A DNA stretch of 64,000 nt from Luscinia megarhynchos (GCA_034336665.1 JAPFBE010000036.1:310001-374000), one strand, 5' to 3'; positions 1-11,009 are shown, numbered from the stretch's first letter. Numbers and translations: made by a program. The notes: a model not told the origin generated them from the sequence alone.

Positions 1-1680
1 CACACAATAAATGTAAGCAAGTTTCTTAACTCCTGGTATTGGGGTAAATTCTAATCTCAGCCACACAGCATATATAGTCATGTATCTCCACAGTTATTTT
101 CAGGTACGTGGTATTGTTTATAATTCATTCAAGATTACAATCTGACCTGCAAAGAACATTATGGACTCAGAGAATATAGGACAAATAAGTAGTGCATAGG
201 AACAATAGCAAAAGTATTCCTTGGAGACCTGCACCTCACAAGGCCTGAGTTCTGCTCACAGTAACAGACCTTGAGTGACTATTGGCAATTTTTAAAAATA
301 ATGCCTTTATGAAGACATTTTAGTATTATGAAATATTTGCATCCTCTCAATTATAGCATCCCCACAAGCTTTAGAAAGTATGGCAGGCTAATAGGAAACA
401 TTCAAAGAAAATCATTGCTAGTTCTAGCATCAACATCATCACTTTTAAAATATAAAATTAGTTGTCTTGTTTTAAACTTAATTTCTCAGGGGTTGGAAGT
501 TAGGCCCACAGATGCAAGCCAGCTCTTTGGCTTTAGATAAGGTTTGGGGTGAACCACAGCTAGCCCACAGCTCCTCAGCATGCTCTGCCATTGTCTTTCA
601 GCCCTGGCTCTGCACTGACCTCCTTCAGGATCTAATTGGAGGATAACGCTTAATCTCTTTGTGTTAATTCTGAGAAGGTGCAAGTTACAGTTAAAATAAC
701 AACACTTAGCATTTTCTATCACTCCATGTATCTTCAAAGTGCTTTGTAATATGTTGCATTAACATTACACATTTGTAGCAGGACATCTTGCCCCTCACAA
801 GAGCTTACCTGTTGTTTGCTAACCAGTCAGATAAACAGGACAAGCTGTCTTGTAGTGAGTTATTTTGGTGCCATGTGGTCAATACTGGTCTGGCATCTGG
901 AAGATAAACTGGATATCTGACTGCCAGATACCTTGCTTTACAAACTATAAAAGATAGACCAAACTTTCACAAAGCAGAAATCCTCTATACATTCACTGGA
1001 AATGTGTGAGTAGGGAAGCCTGCTTCATGGTTACTCCCACGGAGGTTAAATGAAAGATATCTGTGTACATTATTGTCATTTTGGTGGTAAGTTACATTTG
1101 ACCCCTTAATCAATACTATTTCTTTTGCTAGCTTTAATATAAGTACCTTGATATCGTGCTCTGTTTTATGTTATGCTGTAATCTATTAGTAGTTTTTTTA
1201 GTTTTATACTGTGTAGTAATTCTAAGCTCTTTCATCTGTTATCTCCTGTTTGTTTAATAAATAATTAATTTTAAAAATAGACCTGATCTGCCATCCTTAG
1301 AAGTTGCGAGCCAGAGAGATTTCTTAAATTCAAACTGTTGCCAAAATCTGAGGTTAAGGAAGTGCTTGTCTGAAGCTCCCACTCATCCTGTGACAACATT
1401 GCCTTTCTGTGCAAAAATACTATGACAAATTCAGTTCTTGCTGTAAGCAAAGGGAACTCTACCAACATCTGTGGTGTGGTATTTACCTGCTTACACCCAT
1501 TTAGCCCGAAAAAATAAGTTTAAATTACATTAAGTGATTAAGAGGGGATTGCGCAAACTGATGCAAACAAAGGAAATTCAGTATTAGGATCAACAGCATA
1601 ACCTTAACTTGCATTGATGAGGCTTGGGTGTTAACAAAAGAAAAAAAGTGCCAATCTGAACTCAGAAAGATAGAAAAATA
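1..1680. other. Mostly unassigned AT-rich DNA with a possible LTR at about 790-1400
   Basis: No coding signal or repeat is recognised in 1-790 or 1400-1680. The part from about 790 to 1400 has the layout of a plus-strand solo LTR: a TATA-like CTATAAAAG near 941, an AATAAA near 1256 and a possible TG...CA span closing with CTGTGACAACA near 1400. No target-site duplication was found, so the LTR reading is only a suggestion. Confidence 0.35.
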
Positions 1681-1780
1681 NNNNNNNNNNNNNNNNNNNN
1701 NNNNNNNNNNNNNNNNNNNNNNNNNNNNNNNNNNNNNNNNNNNNNNNNNNNNNNNNNNNNNNNNNNNNNNNNNNNNNNNN
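1681..1780. other. Assembly gap (100 N)
   Basis: A run of exactly 100 N, the usual placeholder for a gap of unknown length. Open frames drawn through it are meaningless. Confidence 1.
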
Positions 1781-1905
1781 GCCAGACCGGGCCTGTGACT
1801 CAGCTAGAATTCTGCCACTGTTAAGTCTCACCAGAAACCCGCAGGCCGAACTGCCCAGGCAAGATATTAACTCTTTCAGTGCACAAATGACACCTACAAA
1901 CCTTC

Positions 1906-2561
1906 TGAATCGTTAAAACCAATATGTTCATGGACAAAGACTCTCTAACTAGTTAAAGTTAGAAAGTGGTACGTTTATTAAGATGTCGGCAGGCTGCACG
2001 GAGGGTAGTCCCCTACAGATGTGGCAGCCCCATATAAGATTCTTTGCCCTCAATTTATTTCCCAAAGTCTTACATTCCATACATATGCATAACCCTAGCA
2101 CATCCTATCCCCGCTCTGTATTAAAATGAGACTAATAGTCCATCACGCGTGAGCATTTCTTCTCTTGAATTGCATCAGTGGTCTCGAATGGGGTCAATGG
2201 TCTTGAAAGATGAAGTAAGGAAAGTCTTCATCAGGTCCCCATGACCTTCTGGCACAATCCCAGGTCCCCTGCTTCGTGATTGATTGGTATAAAGTCCAGG
2301 TGTCAGCCATTGTTCTACTGGTTTCAATCTGTTCTTATAATGATACACTTACTCCATCTCTTTCTATAAACAAAACTGAAACAAGCTCATAGTGGCAAGT
2401 AATACCTCTATTATCTCTAGCTTAAGTAATACCTCTATTATCTCTAGCTTAAGCATCCAATAATCATTAATCTATCGTTTGTCTATCTGACTTACACCCT
2501 GATCAATATGAATTGCTTCTAACTCTTAGCTAAAATCTTAACTCTTTAAAATAATGATTAA
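1906..2561 (-). repeat. 3-prime LTR of env-module ERV (copy 1)
   Basis: This is a diverged copy of the LTR found at 26667-27290 (minus) and 43562-44185 (plus). The shared U5 block with GTTAGAGAGTCTTTGTCC and the TAATAAACATAC poly(A) region are visible on the minus strand near 1925-1985. On the minus strand it directly follows a purine-rich tract (about 2562-2580) and env coding remnants, so it is the 3-prime LTR of the element running through 2562-5301. Ends were set by comparison with the 624-bp copies. It is the most diverged of the three. Confidence 0.75.
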
Positions 2562-3540
2562 TTTCCCCACTCCTTCTTTAAGGCTGATGAGATGGGTCTT
2601 CTTCTAATCCTTTAAATACTTTCCATAGTCTCTGTGTCATGGTGTATTATAATTATAGTTTTCTTTAATTTTTAATTTCTTTAAGAATTTCCTTTAATTC
2701 ATTATGTTTCAACAATTGTGCAACAAAGTTAAATTTCATCCCTATAGGCACAGGGGATATTTCTTGCACAGTAGTCAAGTTCGTTCGCCTTAATATGCTG
2801 GTACGATACAACAGGTGCCTGATAGGAAAAGTCACATTCCTCAATTTTGACAAAGTTACAAATGCCCAAGTTGAGTTTCATTCACAGTGATCTCATCCAC
2901 CATTATAGTGGGGCATGTTGTCCTGAGGCAGACACAACCTTGTCCTATATAGACAAGCATGGTTGTCTGATTAATGGGATGCATTTTAAAGTGACAAATG
3001 CTTTGCTCTGAATCCAGACAAATATCCTTGTCATTGTCTATATTGCCTTCACAAATAAACCCTAGTTGTTCCCTTATTGAGCAGGGTTCTTAGTTAATGG
3101 TTTGCCACCTTCCTTCAACTTTCCGTGCCCACATTCTGTGTTCAGAAGGATATAGTGTGGTTCCCTCATTATTTAGTCCTAAAGCAACAATTGGGTGTAT
3201 CAAAATCACTGATGCATTGTGTATAGTTAAAAGAAAAGCCACTACCATACTTGTCACAGGATTATAGGTAAAATTAACTAAAACTCAGCAGGGTTGGAGT
3301 TCTTTTTCTAAATCCGAGGCATTATCCCAAACAACTTTGCGAATTTCAGCAGGGAATGTGCCTTCTCCCCCGTGCCTAATGACTGAGGCAGCCACTGATT
3401 ACATCCATAACTGTGCCTGTGTACACCCAAGAGCCAAAGAGATATTTTCACTAGCTGTACCTAAGGTGTTAATTATCACTTGATGATCCCACTCTTTTAT
3501 GTTTTCCCATTCTGGTAATATTTTGGACAACTTCCAACAC
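2562..3540 (-). pseudogene. Env transmembrane subunit remnant
   Basis: The minus strand aligns in pieces with the TM subunit at 51408-52784. It has the same order of an N-terminal coiled-coil-like stretch (ISLALGCTQAQLWM at about 3400-3450), a WDNA-containing segment, cysteine-rich segments and the region before the membrane anchor. Stops and frameshifts break it throughout. It is followed by a purine-rich tract and an LTR, the normal 3-prime end of a provirus. The upstream end is cut at 3540 by an unrelated GC-rich block. Confidence 0.7.
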
Positions 3541-3868
3541 TGGGGGGGAGGGTAGGATCTTAGCAATGGGCCTCTCCTCCCCCTGACCGTCGGGGCCCCT
3601 GGTTGAGAACGGCCGGGCGGCTTCCTGAGCCCACCCCTTCCTGTCCCGGGCCGCACGGGGGGGGAGGGGGACTGGGCCAGGTCGGTGTTACCTTGTGAGA
3701 GGCCAGATATGAAAGAGGCCTTTCCCGATGTTTACTTGCTTCAAAATGCGATTCATGGAGCGAACTAACTTCGCTAATTGGTTCCTCAGACTGTCAACAA
3801 CTAAACCAGCCTCCAATTGGTCCTATCAATTCACAAAGGAAGTTCTCATGGAGAAAAACTTCTGAGTG
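3541..3868. repeat. GC-rich block, possible fragment of the 6029-type LTR
   Basis: This very GC-rich tract (about 3541-3670) is followed by AATTGGTT- and CCAATTGGTCC-containing sequence. The order of elements resembles the right part of the solo LTRs at 6029-7350 and 37543-38797 (GC-rich core, then ATTGGTTTCC..., then GATTGGTGCC...). It interrupts the env remnant between its N-terminal part (3869-4212) and its TM part (2562-3540). No target-site duplication was found and similarity is weak. Confidence 0.3.
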
Positions 3869-4212
3869 TGCCCTCCCCCCAGGTGCCTTCAATTCATAAC
3901 CAGCACAGTCACAGCACTCAGGACCAATTTGAATAGGTCTCATGGGTTCTTGGTGAAATTCAAGGAATCCATCATGGACAAGCACATATTCGCATCCCCA
4001 AATGTATTTCCTTTCCATACAGTTGCATTTCTAACTTTTAACATCTGACTCAGAGACTTACAGGAGTAGAAGTCATAAGCTTTCCCTTGGCACCTATATA
4101 TACCAGTCACATTATATACATGCAGTACTGCATTAACTCCAGTAGCAGCTGTGGCTATAGGAATAATCACAAAAGCCACAACTCTCCAGGCTATACCTAC
4201 TTGATTATCCAT
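3869..4212 (-). pseudogene. Env N-terminal remnant (signal peptide and start of SU)
   Basis: The minus-strand frame starting at 4212 opens with a hydrophobic signal-peptide-like segment (about residues 9-28) and carries a CQGKAYD motif that recurs at 36110-36406. It therefore belongs to the same env family as the element at 34935-43225. It lies just downstream of integrase C-terminal remnants (to about 4215), the position expected for env. Stops appear after about 90 codons and the rest of SU is missing, replaced by the GC-rich block at 3541-3868. Confidence 0.65.
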
Positions 4213-4214
4213 TA

Positions 4215-5301
4215 CAACTACAAGCCTTTCTATTCTTCAGAGGGTTGTTAAACTACGCTTATCATTTCACCCACACTCTATTTATTTTCCAGAGAAAGTT
4301 TTAATTTCAGTTCGTTATCACCCATTATTACTTTTCAAAGTCCTTCAGGAGCCTTCTTCACTCAGGAATGATGGATCCAGGTGTTTTGTTCCTTGATTTT
4401 GATTGCAGTATAGGTGGTGAGGAGCACTTGGAATGGTCCTTCCTATTGTGGTTCCAGAGTCTTTTCTGCTAAAGACTTAACATATACATAATCCCCAGGC
4501 TGTACATCATGTACTGGTCTGCTGCGGCTGGTACTGGGGGTCAGTAAGACCCTGGCTGGCACAGACGTTCCAGATAGCAAAGTCCCACAAGGAACAGCCT
4601 GTCCCGAAGTCCTAGGCAGTCTCAGCCACAAGGTACCAATGCAAGCAACACCTGGCCTTCAGGTGAACAACTCTTTTAGTGATTTCAGCTCAGCTTGCAC
4701 GGTACCTTGGCCAACGCAGGGAGAAGAGACAGGAAGCGCTGTGTGACAGTTCCACAGAGTTCTTTATTGGCTGCTTCTGTGAAGGGTCCAGTGACAGATA
4801 CATTCCACTGAACTGGGTAGAAGCAGGGGTTTTTATAGGGAAGGTATGGCTTGACAGAAGGACCAATCATTTAGGGCTAAGGAAATATGACCAATAGTTT
4901 TACAAGGAGATAAAATCGGGTCCTGAGGCGTTAGAAGGGTCTCTTAGCCCAGTCACCTTGACTAAGCAATCCTTATCTAGGCAATAGCTCTCCAGGGAGG
5001 CCGTGTGAGGGGCCCTGCTCCCTCCACACTGGTCCATCTAATTCTCTGCTTTAAGCCCCAGCCACATGCTTCTCAGTTTATCCAAGTTGTTTGCTTAGGG
5101 CCACCACTTATCTGTGTAGGGTTTCTTCCCCTACTTGAATGGGTGTTGTCCCTTCTTGGATTTCATATGGCCTTCCATACAATATTTCAAAGGGACTTAG
5201 TTTATCTTTTATTCTTGAGAGCCTGAGGCCAAAGTAACTTCACCTTTTGTGCCAGTCTGAGAATTTGCTGCTTAATCATATGATTCATTTTCTCCACTGT
5301 G
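4215..5301 (-). pseudogene. Integrase C-terminal remnant, split by a solo LTR
   Basis: Two minus-strand stretches (5035-5299 and 4215-4513) are pieces of one pol end. The first matches the tail of the integrase core seen at 36880-37126. The second carries the gammaretrovirus-type C-terminal domain with EGPFQVLLTT and is closely similar to 36407-36660. Nonsense codons interrupt it. A solo LTR (4520-5028) with a 6-bp duplication sits inside, and an ERVL LTR cuts the upstream side at 5302. Confidence 0.7.
4520..5028 (-). repeat. Solo LTR with 6-bp target-site duplication CTGGTC
   Basis: The 509-bp unit starts TGCTGCGG and ends CCTCCACA on the plus strand and is flanked by CTGGTC at 4514-4519 and 5029-5034. 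On the minus strand it shows CTATAAAAACCC (near 4832) followed by AATAAAGAACTC (near 4765), so the LTR is minus-oriented. The uninterrupted site is visible in the homologous element near 36655-36670. Six-base duplications are typical of alpha- and betaretrovirus-like (class II) integrases. Confidence 0.85.
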
Positions 5302-7361
5302 TGTCCTGGTTTGAAAAACAGATGTCTGCTAAGAAAGGCAGGACCCTCTCTTTGAAATTGAGAATGTAAACCCCCTCCCTCCAAATTATTATAATTTTGA
5401 AATTAAGAGGATCTCAGACAAAGTTCGGGGAAACAGGAATAACAATTCTTTACTAGGAAAATTAAAATAGAAATACAGTGTTACAAAGAACAAACCCAAA
5501 ACACTGACAGAGTCAGAATACAACCAGACACCCCGTCAGTCAGGGTGTTGGTATCAGTCAAATTAAATGGTGGCTGCAGTCCTCCTACAGTGGCAGATGT
5601 GGTTCAGCTGAAGCAGTGGTCGTGCAGAAGGGTGCAGCTTTCCTCTGAAGGTCCAGGGATGATAGGCTGCCTTGGTGTTCAAAATCTCAGTTTTTATCTA
5701 CGTAGGAAAGGCTTGGCTCCTTCCCCTGGCTGGAGCATCTCCCAATGGGATGATGTCATTTTATCAGTCATACAGTGACTTAATGGCCCATTGGCAGACA
5801 ATATCTTCTTGGAGGAAGGATAGGCTGTGGAAAAGATAAAGATGACTGCCCCACCTAGTTTTAACAGATGGCCCATTAGCAGATAATATGTCCCACGGAG
5901 ATAAGGATCACTGCCCCACCTGGTTTCAACAGATGCTGATAGAATACATACTTTTGGTCACATCCTGTATTGCAACCTAAGACATTATCCACCCCTTATT
6001 CTACTCTCATCTGCATAATGAAACCTTATGTCACAGTGTGACTTGGGTTTGCCAACCTTAATATATTTAATTTCTTTTTGAGACAGGACCCAGGAGTAGA
6101 GACAAGGCAGGCTCAAAACTTAAAAAAAGGTACAAGAAGAAATGTATTAATAAGATAAAAAAAAAGAATTAGAATTTAGGATAAAATTCCTAGATTGTTC
6201 CCTTCTCCCTTTCATTCAACATTTCTTACCAACCAATATACAGAGAGAACACTTCAGTCAGTTATACACTTAAATAATCAGTTCAGTTTACTTCAGAGAG
6301 AAAAGTCCCTTTTCTGGTTATGGCTTAGGGGGTGTCTTCACCTTCACAGTCTGCGTCCGCCCGAAAACCACAGAACTATGAATTTTTCCTCCCATTTACA
6401 CAGTCCTTCCAGAGCCGTGTTATGGGTTATGTTACGCACTTGGGGTATCACTTTTAAAGGCAGGCTGCCGAAAAACAAAATTCTCTTCATCTGCTTCTCT
6501 ATCAAATGTCTCTGTTCATATTCCAGTCCCAGAACAGAGAGAGCTCAATTTCTCCGAGGCAAAAAGTCTTCTACTCAAGCATCCAAACCTCCCCAAGTAT
6601 ATTTCACAGTTTAAAGGATCTTTAGTGAAGTCACAATCCCCACAGCCCATGAAAAAGGTTTTCAGCTACTTGCATCTTTTCAATCTCTTCCCACCAGGAA
6701 CTTTGTCTTCATCCTGCTGACTTCTGTAGTCTCCATGCTACATTTCTTCTCATTCAGGGGAACTTAGGAGATTCAGGATTCCATCCAGGCATAAAGAAGC
6801 CACAATTGTATCCAGATTGCAAAGAAACAAACGTGGGCAGCTGGAGTTCTTCTCTGCCACGTGAAAAGGCGAGCCGAGCCCAGACGGCAGGGCCGGGGCC
6901 ATGCGGCCGGTGCTGGGGCCATGCGGCCGGTGCCATGCGGAGCCCAGAGGCCCCCCCAAGCCAGGGGCTCCCCGCAGAGCCGGTGCCGGGCCGGGCCCCC
7001 CGCCGAGCCCGGGGCCGGGGTTCCGAGTTGGGCCCCCCGCAGAGCCGGGGTGCCGGCTGGACCCCAGACCAAACCCAGAGCCCGGGTCGGAGCCCCCAGC
7101 CAGGGACCCCCACCTCCGGAGCCCGGAAACTGAAAGAGGCAGCTAACTCAATGCAACTGTGATTTGTGAAAGCGAAATAACTTTTTCATTGGTTTCCCGA
7201 GCTGTCCATCACCAAATGAGCTCTCTGATTGGTGCCAGCAACTCACAGGGGAAGCTCCCAGAGACGGGAGAGTCCCTTCCACTCCCCAGCCCCATGGAGC
7301 CATCCCTGAGCTGAAACCACCCCTCCCCCTTACCACGTGAAACCAACACACCTTACACACA
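5302..7361 (-). repeat. ERVL-type LTR, split by a nested solo LTR
   Basis: On the minus strand the left end reads CCAGGACA, and the R/U5 part (CTTTACTAG poly(A) area, TTATAATAATTTGGAGGGAGGG) matches the LTRs at 35209-36071 and 30944-31650. The right end (minus start TGTGTAAGG) lies beyond the nested insertion at 6029-7350, next to an ERVL pol end at 7362-7697. This makes it the 3-prime LTR of an env-less ERVL element. It interrupts the integrase remnant on its left. No clear duplication was found at the outer ends. Confidence 0.6.
6029..7350 (-). repeat. Solo LTR (1322 bp) with 5-bp duplication CCTTA
   Basis: It begins TGTCACAGTGTGACTTGGG and ends CACGTGAAACCAACACA on the plus strand. CCTTA flanks it at 6024-6028 and 7351-7355. 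It is the same family as 37543-38797, with a GC-rich core (about 6890-7100). Long open frames in that core reflect base composition, not genes. It lies inside the ERVL LTR and so is younger than it. Confidence 0.9.
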
Positions 7362-7697
7362 GTTCTCACTTAAGATTAGGTTTCCCTGTGGTACACAATG
7401 GGTTTCTCCATCTTTCTGCATTACCCACCAAGTGTAACCAGGTCCTTGAGCATAGACAATCCCACAGATGGGTTTGTCTTTGCCTAAGGTGGGATTAATC
7501 CAAACTGTCTTTCCTAAAATATCTTTCATGTGTACTACAGGGACTTTATCTCCATCTACAGTGTGCAAGGGTTCAGACTGGGCAGGACCAGCTCGATTAA
7601 TGGACCCTCGGGTGTTGACCATCCAGGTGGCCTTTCCAAAGTTCATTACCCAATTTTTGAAGGTTCCGCTGCCAAAACCAATAAGAACTAATCCCAA
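7362..7697 (-). pseudogene. ERVL-type pol C-terminal end
   Basis: The minus-strand open stretch ends with a compact Gly/Trp-rich segment (GPGYTWWVMQKDG) like the last domain of a retroviral integrase. It is followed directly by an LTR with no env between, as expected for env-less ERVL elements. The open frame continues a few codons into the LTR. Everything upstream (protease, RT, RNase H, integrase core) is missing, so only the 3-prime end of the element survives. The family assignment rests on this context and remains moderate. Confidence 0.5.
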
Positions 7698-8073
7698 AGT
7701 TTAAAATGTGCCCAAAGCGTTAAGACACATGCTCCGAAAATAAAGTTGAAACGTTCAAGTGCAATAAAGAGTTTGAAAGAGTTCGTCAGAGACCCCCAAC
7801 AACCCCTAAATTAAGATCTCAAAAATACAAAAGGAATTTTAGTTCATTTTAATACGAAGCGAAAGTAAGAAAGACTAGGCGAACCTAGAACATAAATATG
7901 TATTAAGTGTATCTTGTAATCCTAAACTTTTAAGGAATATATCAAGCAGTAGTTTAAAGTTTCGGTGTGCATACTTTGGAAAAATTATCCCTGTGCACCT
8001 CAGTGCTAAATGAATGCATACCTACTTTATAACTCTCCTTTCTCACGAGTTATAGAATCTTTTCCATGTAACA
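7698..8073. other. Unassigned spacer, possible LTR end
   Basis: No gene is seen. The part near 7960-8040 (GTGCACCTCAGTGC... CTTTATAACTC) has the look of an LTR R/U5 end in plus orientation, but boundaries and duplication could not be set. Confidence 0.25.
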
Positions 8074-8757
8074 CTGATCAAGAGGGATCCTGCTGTAACA
8101 TCCACTAGCTCTTTCAGTACTCTGGGATTAATCCTATCTGGCCCCATGGATTTATGAACATTCAACTGATACAGCTGGTACCTTACATTTTCAGTGTGCA
8201 CAAATGGAAAGTCACTGTTCCTGCACTCGTGGTCCTCTGACTCAGGAAAGTGGGAAGCCCAAGGTTTATCAGTATTGTTAAAGACTGAAGTAAAAATAGC
8301 ATTGAAACATAGCATGATTTGGGTTGGAAGCGACCTTAAGGATCATCTTGTTTCAATGCCCCTGCTGTGGGCAGGGACACCTTTCACTTGACCAGGTTGC
8401 TTCAAGCCCTGTCCAACCTTGCCTTGAACACTTCCAGGGATGGGGCATCCACAGACCATTGTGTTCAGCAATAAAAGCTGAGAAGAGAAAGGAAGGTGGG
8501 GAAGCATTCGCTATTGAGATACTTGTCTTCAGAAGCAACTGCTACATATACTGAGGCTCTACTTTCCAGGATGTGGCTGGACATTGCCTGCTGGTGGGAA
8601 GTAGAGAATAAATCTTTTTGTTTGTTTTGCTTTGCTTGTACAGAAGGGAAGGGATACCGTCCAGAGGGACCTTAACAGGCGTGAGAGGTGGGTCTGTGCA
8701 AACCAGATGAAGTTTAACAAGGCCAAGTGAGAGGTCCTGCACAAGTACAGGCTGGGC
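8074..8757 (-). repeat. Inverted repeat arm (684 bp), CR1-containing; partner at 12604-13287
   Basis: The reverse complement of this segment reappears at 12604-13287 with identical length, and several translated stretches are identical. On the minus strand it holds a CR1 ORF2 fragment (8074-8315, containing NVHKSMGPDRINPRVLKEL) and, at 8305-8470, a CR1 3-prime-end sequence. The outermost part (about 8680-8757) is also CR1-derived. The two arms are separated by 3846 bp. Confidence 0.85.
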
Positions 8758-9319
8758 GTGGAATGTGTCAAGACTAGCTGTTGTAATGCTGGACCAAGTT
8801 TAGGCCATGGTGGACATGTCTGTACAAATCTGGGCCTTTTGTGTGCACCAGCCAAAAACTATATTTAGTTGCTATGTTTTGCTGTCTAGTTATTTCTGCA
8901 TATTTTGCTGTGCATTCAAACGCTTCTTTCACACCCTAGCTGTTTTTGTGTATTTCTTAGTTTAGACCAGTGTTTACAACAGGTGCACAGCATGAGAACA
9001 TTTCGGGAGTTTTTCTATAACTTGTTGAAACCCCCCCAAGGCTGCTGGAACATAAAATATGCTAAATCGGGAGAGAAGAAGTTGAAAACACAGAATACCA
9101 AAATTAGAAGATTCAAGATAACAGGAGGTGTCGAAGATCCTGGACACCACCAATTACAGATTTTGAAGGGTTTGAATGGGTGGATCAATATCCTAAAATT
9201 AGCTATTGTAGAGTGTGTCCTCACGTGGGTCATGGTTCTAGAAATGTATAATTAGGGCAAATTATAAACAATAAATCGGCTTCTGAAACGTCATATTGAT
9301 CTGCTGTCCAGAAGTCCAT
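8758..9319. other. Spacer inside the inverted repeat, unassigned
   Basis: No coding signal is convincing. An AATAAA at about 9270 and the following sequence could be the end of an LTR beginning near 8775, but there is no supporting second copy or duplication. Confidence 0.25.
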
Positions 9320-9858
9320 TTTTTTCCTGCAACTGGCACTGTAAGCAGCGGCTCCACCAATAGGTGAACTTACAGTGAACTGTCGGTGGACTGGGACTCT
9401 CTCTGCAGCACCCACCCTCACCGGGAGAGACCCTCACCATGCATGTGGGTGTTTCTAAGGGAAAAAAACTGGCCCCCACCTTCTCTCTCTCTCTCTGGGG
9501 AGAGCACCTCCCAGCTGCTGGTGGACTGGAACCTCATCGGAGCTGCCATTGCCAGGATACTGCACCAGATACTTACGAGCACAGGGGAACCGAAAACCCT
9601 TCCCTCCCTCCATCTTCTTTCTCTTTCCAGGGCTGCTATTAACCCCTGGGGAGGCTAAGAGCTTGCATCCGAGTGCCCCCTAAAGCTACAGAGGAGTCAC
9701 TGCAGCCTCTCTGCCTTGACATGAGCCAACATCGCTCCCTGCCGGTTGTGGTCATAACTACACCAAAGGGGAAATTGTTTGACAGATGGGAAAAGGCTGT
9801 TACTGGGGTTTCTTTTTTATTTTTTTGGTGTTTTTGCTATTGTTGTTGTTTGTCTGTC

Positions 9859-9925
<67 letters not shown>

Positions 9926-10075
9926 TCTAATAAAGAACTGCTATTCCTTTTCCCATATCTTTTCCTGAAAGCCCCATAATTTCAAAGTTAAAATTATTTG
10001 GAGGGAGGGGATAATCTTTTCCATTCCAAGAAGGTTCTGCCTTCCTTGGGAGACATCAGTCTTTTAAATAGGACT
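9320..10075 (+). repeat. ERVL-type LTR (plus), with (TA)n
   Basis: The right half has the layout of the ERVL LTRs at 35209-36071 and 30944-31650: a T-rich TGTTGTTGTTTGTCTGTC stretch, CTAATAAAGAACTGCTATTCC, a TTCAAAGTTAAAATTATTTGGAGGGAGGG block and a CTGCCTTCC tail near 10048. The left end is approximate. A (TA)n microsatellite at 9862-9920 interrupts the region before the poly(A) signal and produces meaningless Tyr-Ile open frames. Confidence 0.55.
9862..9920. repeat. (TA)n microsatellite
   Basis: About 29 uninterrupted TA units within the ERVL-type LTR. Confidence 0.95.
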
Positions 10076-10189
10076 ATGTATTCATAAACATGCTTGCAAG
10101 TGTTGGAAAAACATGGGCCCCAGGGAGCCAGTCCCTAGGGTATCTGTCTAGAAATTTTTCCCTGGCATAGGGGTCTGCTGAAAAAAAAC

Positions 10190-10910
10190 TCAAGAGACCT
10201 GTTCAGTATCCATCCTCACATGTAGGCCAAAAGCATGTGTCCCCCATTTTATTTCGTTCACATTGTCAAATACCTTGTACATAATCAGATTACCGGTGGG
10301 AGTCAATGCCCCTGCAAAGTGTACTTCTGCTCTCAGACTTCCAGTGTTAATCAGGGAATAATGATCAGCACGTTCAGGTCAAAGGCATACAGAGTATAGC
10401 CACGGGAAAAATTCTTCTCTGTCATCCAGCAGGGAATGGTCTGCTGGTTGAATGAGATGCATGCATTGTCTCACACAGCAATCACTCTCAAAACAGGCTG
10501 CAGCAGTTTTGCTGGCATTTTTTCACTATCCACATGGAGGGCCACAAAATTTTATATCATAATATTTAAAGTTGAAATGGTTCTTAGTATAATTGCCACT
10601 AAAAGCATTGTTATCTACAAACTCAGGAACAACAAACTTGAGTACCTCTCCCAGAAAAGTTTTCCTGGTTGCTGACTGTACTGTCAGCTGAACTGGTATG
10701 CTGAACACTTCCGTGACAGGCGGTCCACCAGGAATTCAGCACTGCCTGTAACTAATGCCTCGGCATGCCCCAAATGCACTACGGGTATCACCCACACTTT
10801 TCTCACAAACAGTGAGTCATAGGTAATGATCACTTGCAGGCTTCTGCTGCTGGGGAGCTCATCAAACAAAAGCTGGTTTTGCTATGCAACAGCATGGTGA
10901 TTACTCAGCA
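10190..10910 (-). pseudogene. Polinton/Maverick-like capsid protein relic (C-terminal part)
   Basis: Read on the minus strand in three frames, the segment gives an ordered series of patches that I recognise as the C-terminal half of the double-jelly-roll major-capsid-like protein of Polinton/Maverick (adintovirus-like) elements. They are: a SFCLMSS patch and YDSLFVRKV near 10800-10880; an FVDNNAFSGNYTKNHFNFKYYD patch near 10560-10630, of which at most a short part is diagnostic; VALHVDSEKMPAKLLQP near 10510-10550; SRGYTLYAFDLN near 10400; and GSLRAEVHFAGALTPTGNLIMY then FDNVNEI near 10250-10340. At least three frameshifts and several stops break it. No polymerase, integrase or terminal repeats of such an element were seen nearby, so it is an isolated fossil. 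Confidence 0.6.
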
Positions 10911-11009
10911 AAAAGCTGTCTTCTGCTTATGCTGAACTTCTAGCACCTGGTAGAACCAATGCAAACACACAGAGCTCTTGCCAGAGCAAGCAATCATATA
11001 GGCTTCAGG

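Noticed and set aside
1631..1831. Open frame across the first N gap
   Set aside because: Half of its residues are translated from N; it has no evidential value. The same holds for the frames at 24271-24557.
6754..7162. Several overlapping Pro/Gly/Arg-rich frames of 80-119 codons on both strands
   Set aside because: They lie in the GC-rich core of a solo LTR bounded by a perfect 5-bp duplication; lack of stops follows from base composition. The matching frames at 38252-38675 are rejected for the same reason.
9673..9968. Frames ending in long Tyr-Ile runs
   Set aside because: They are translations of the (TA)n microsatellite in an LTR.
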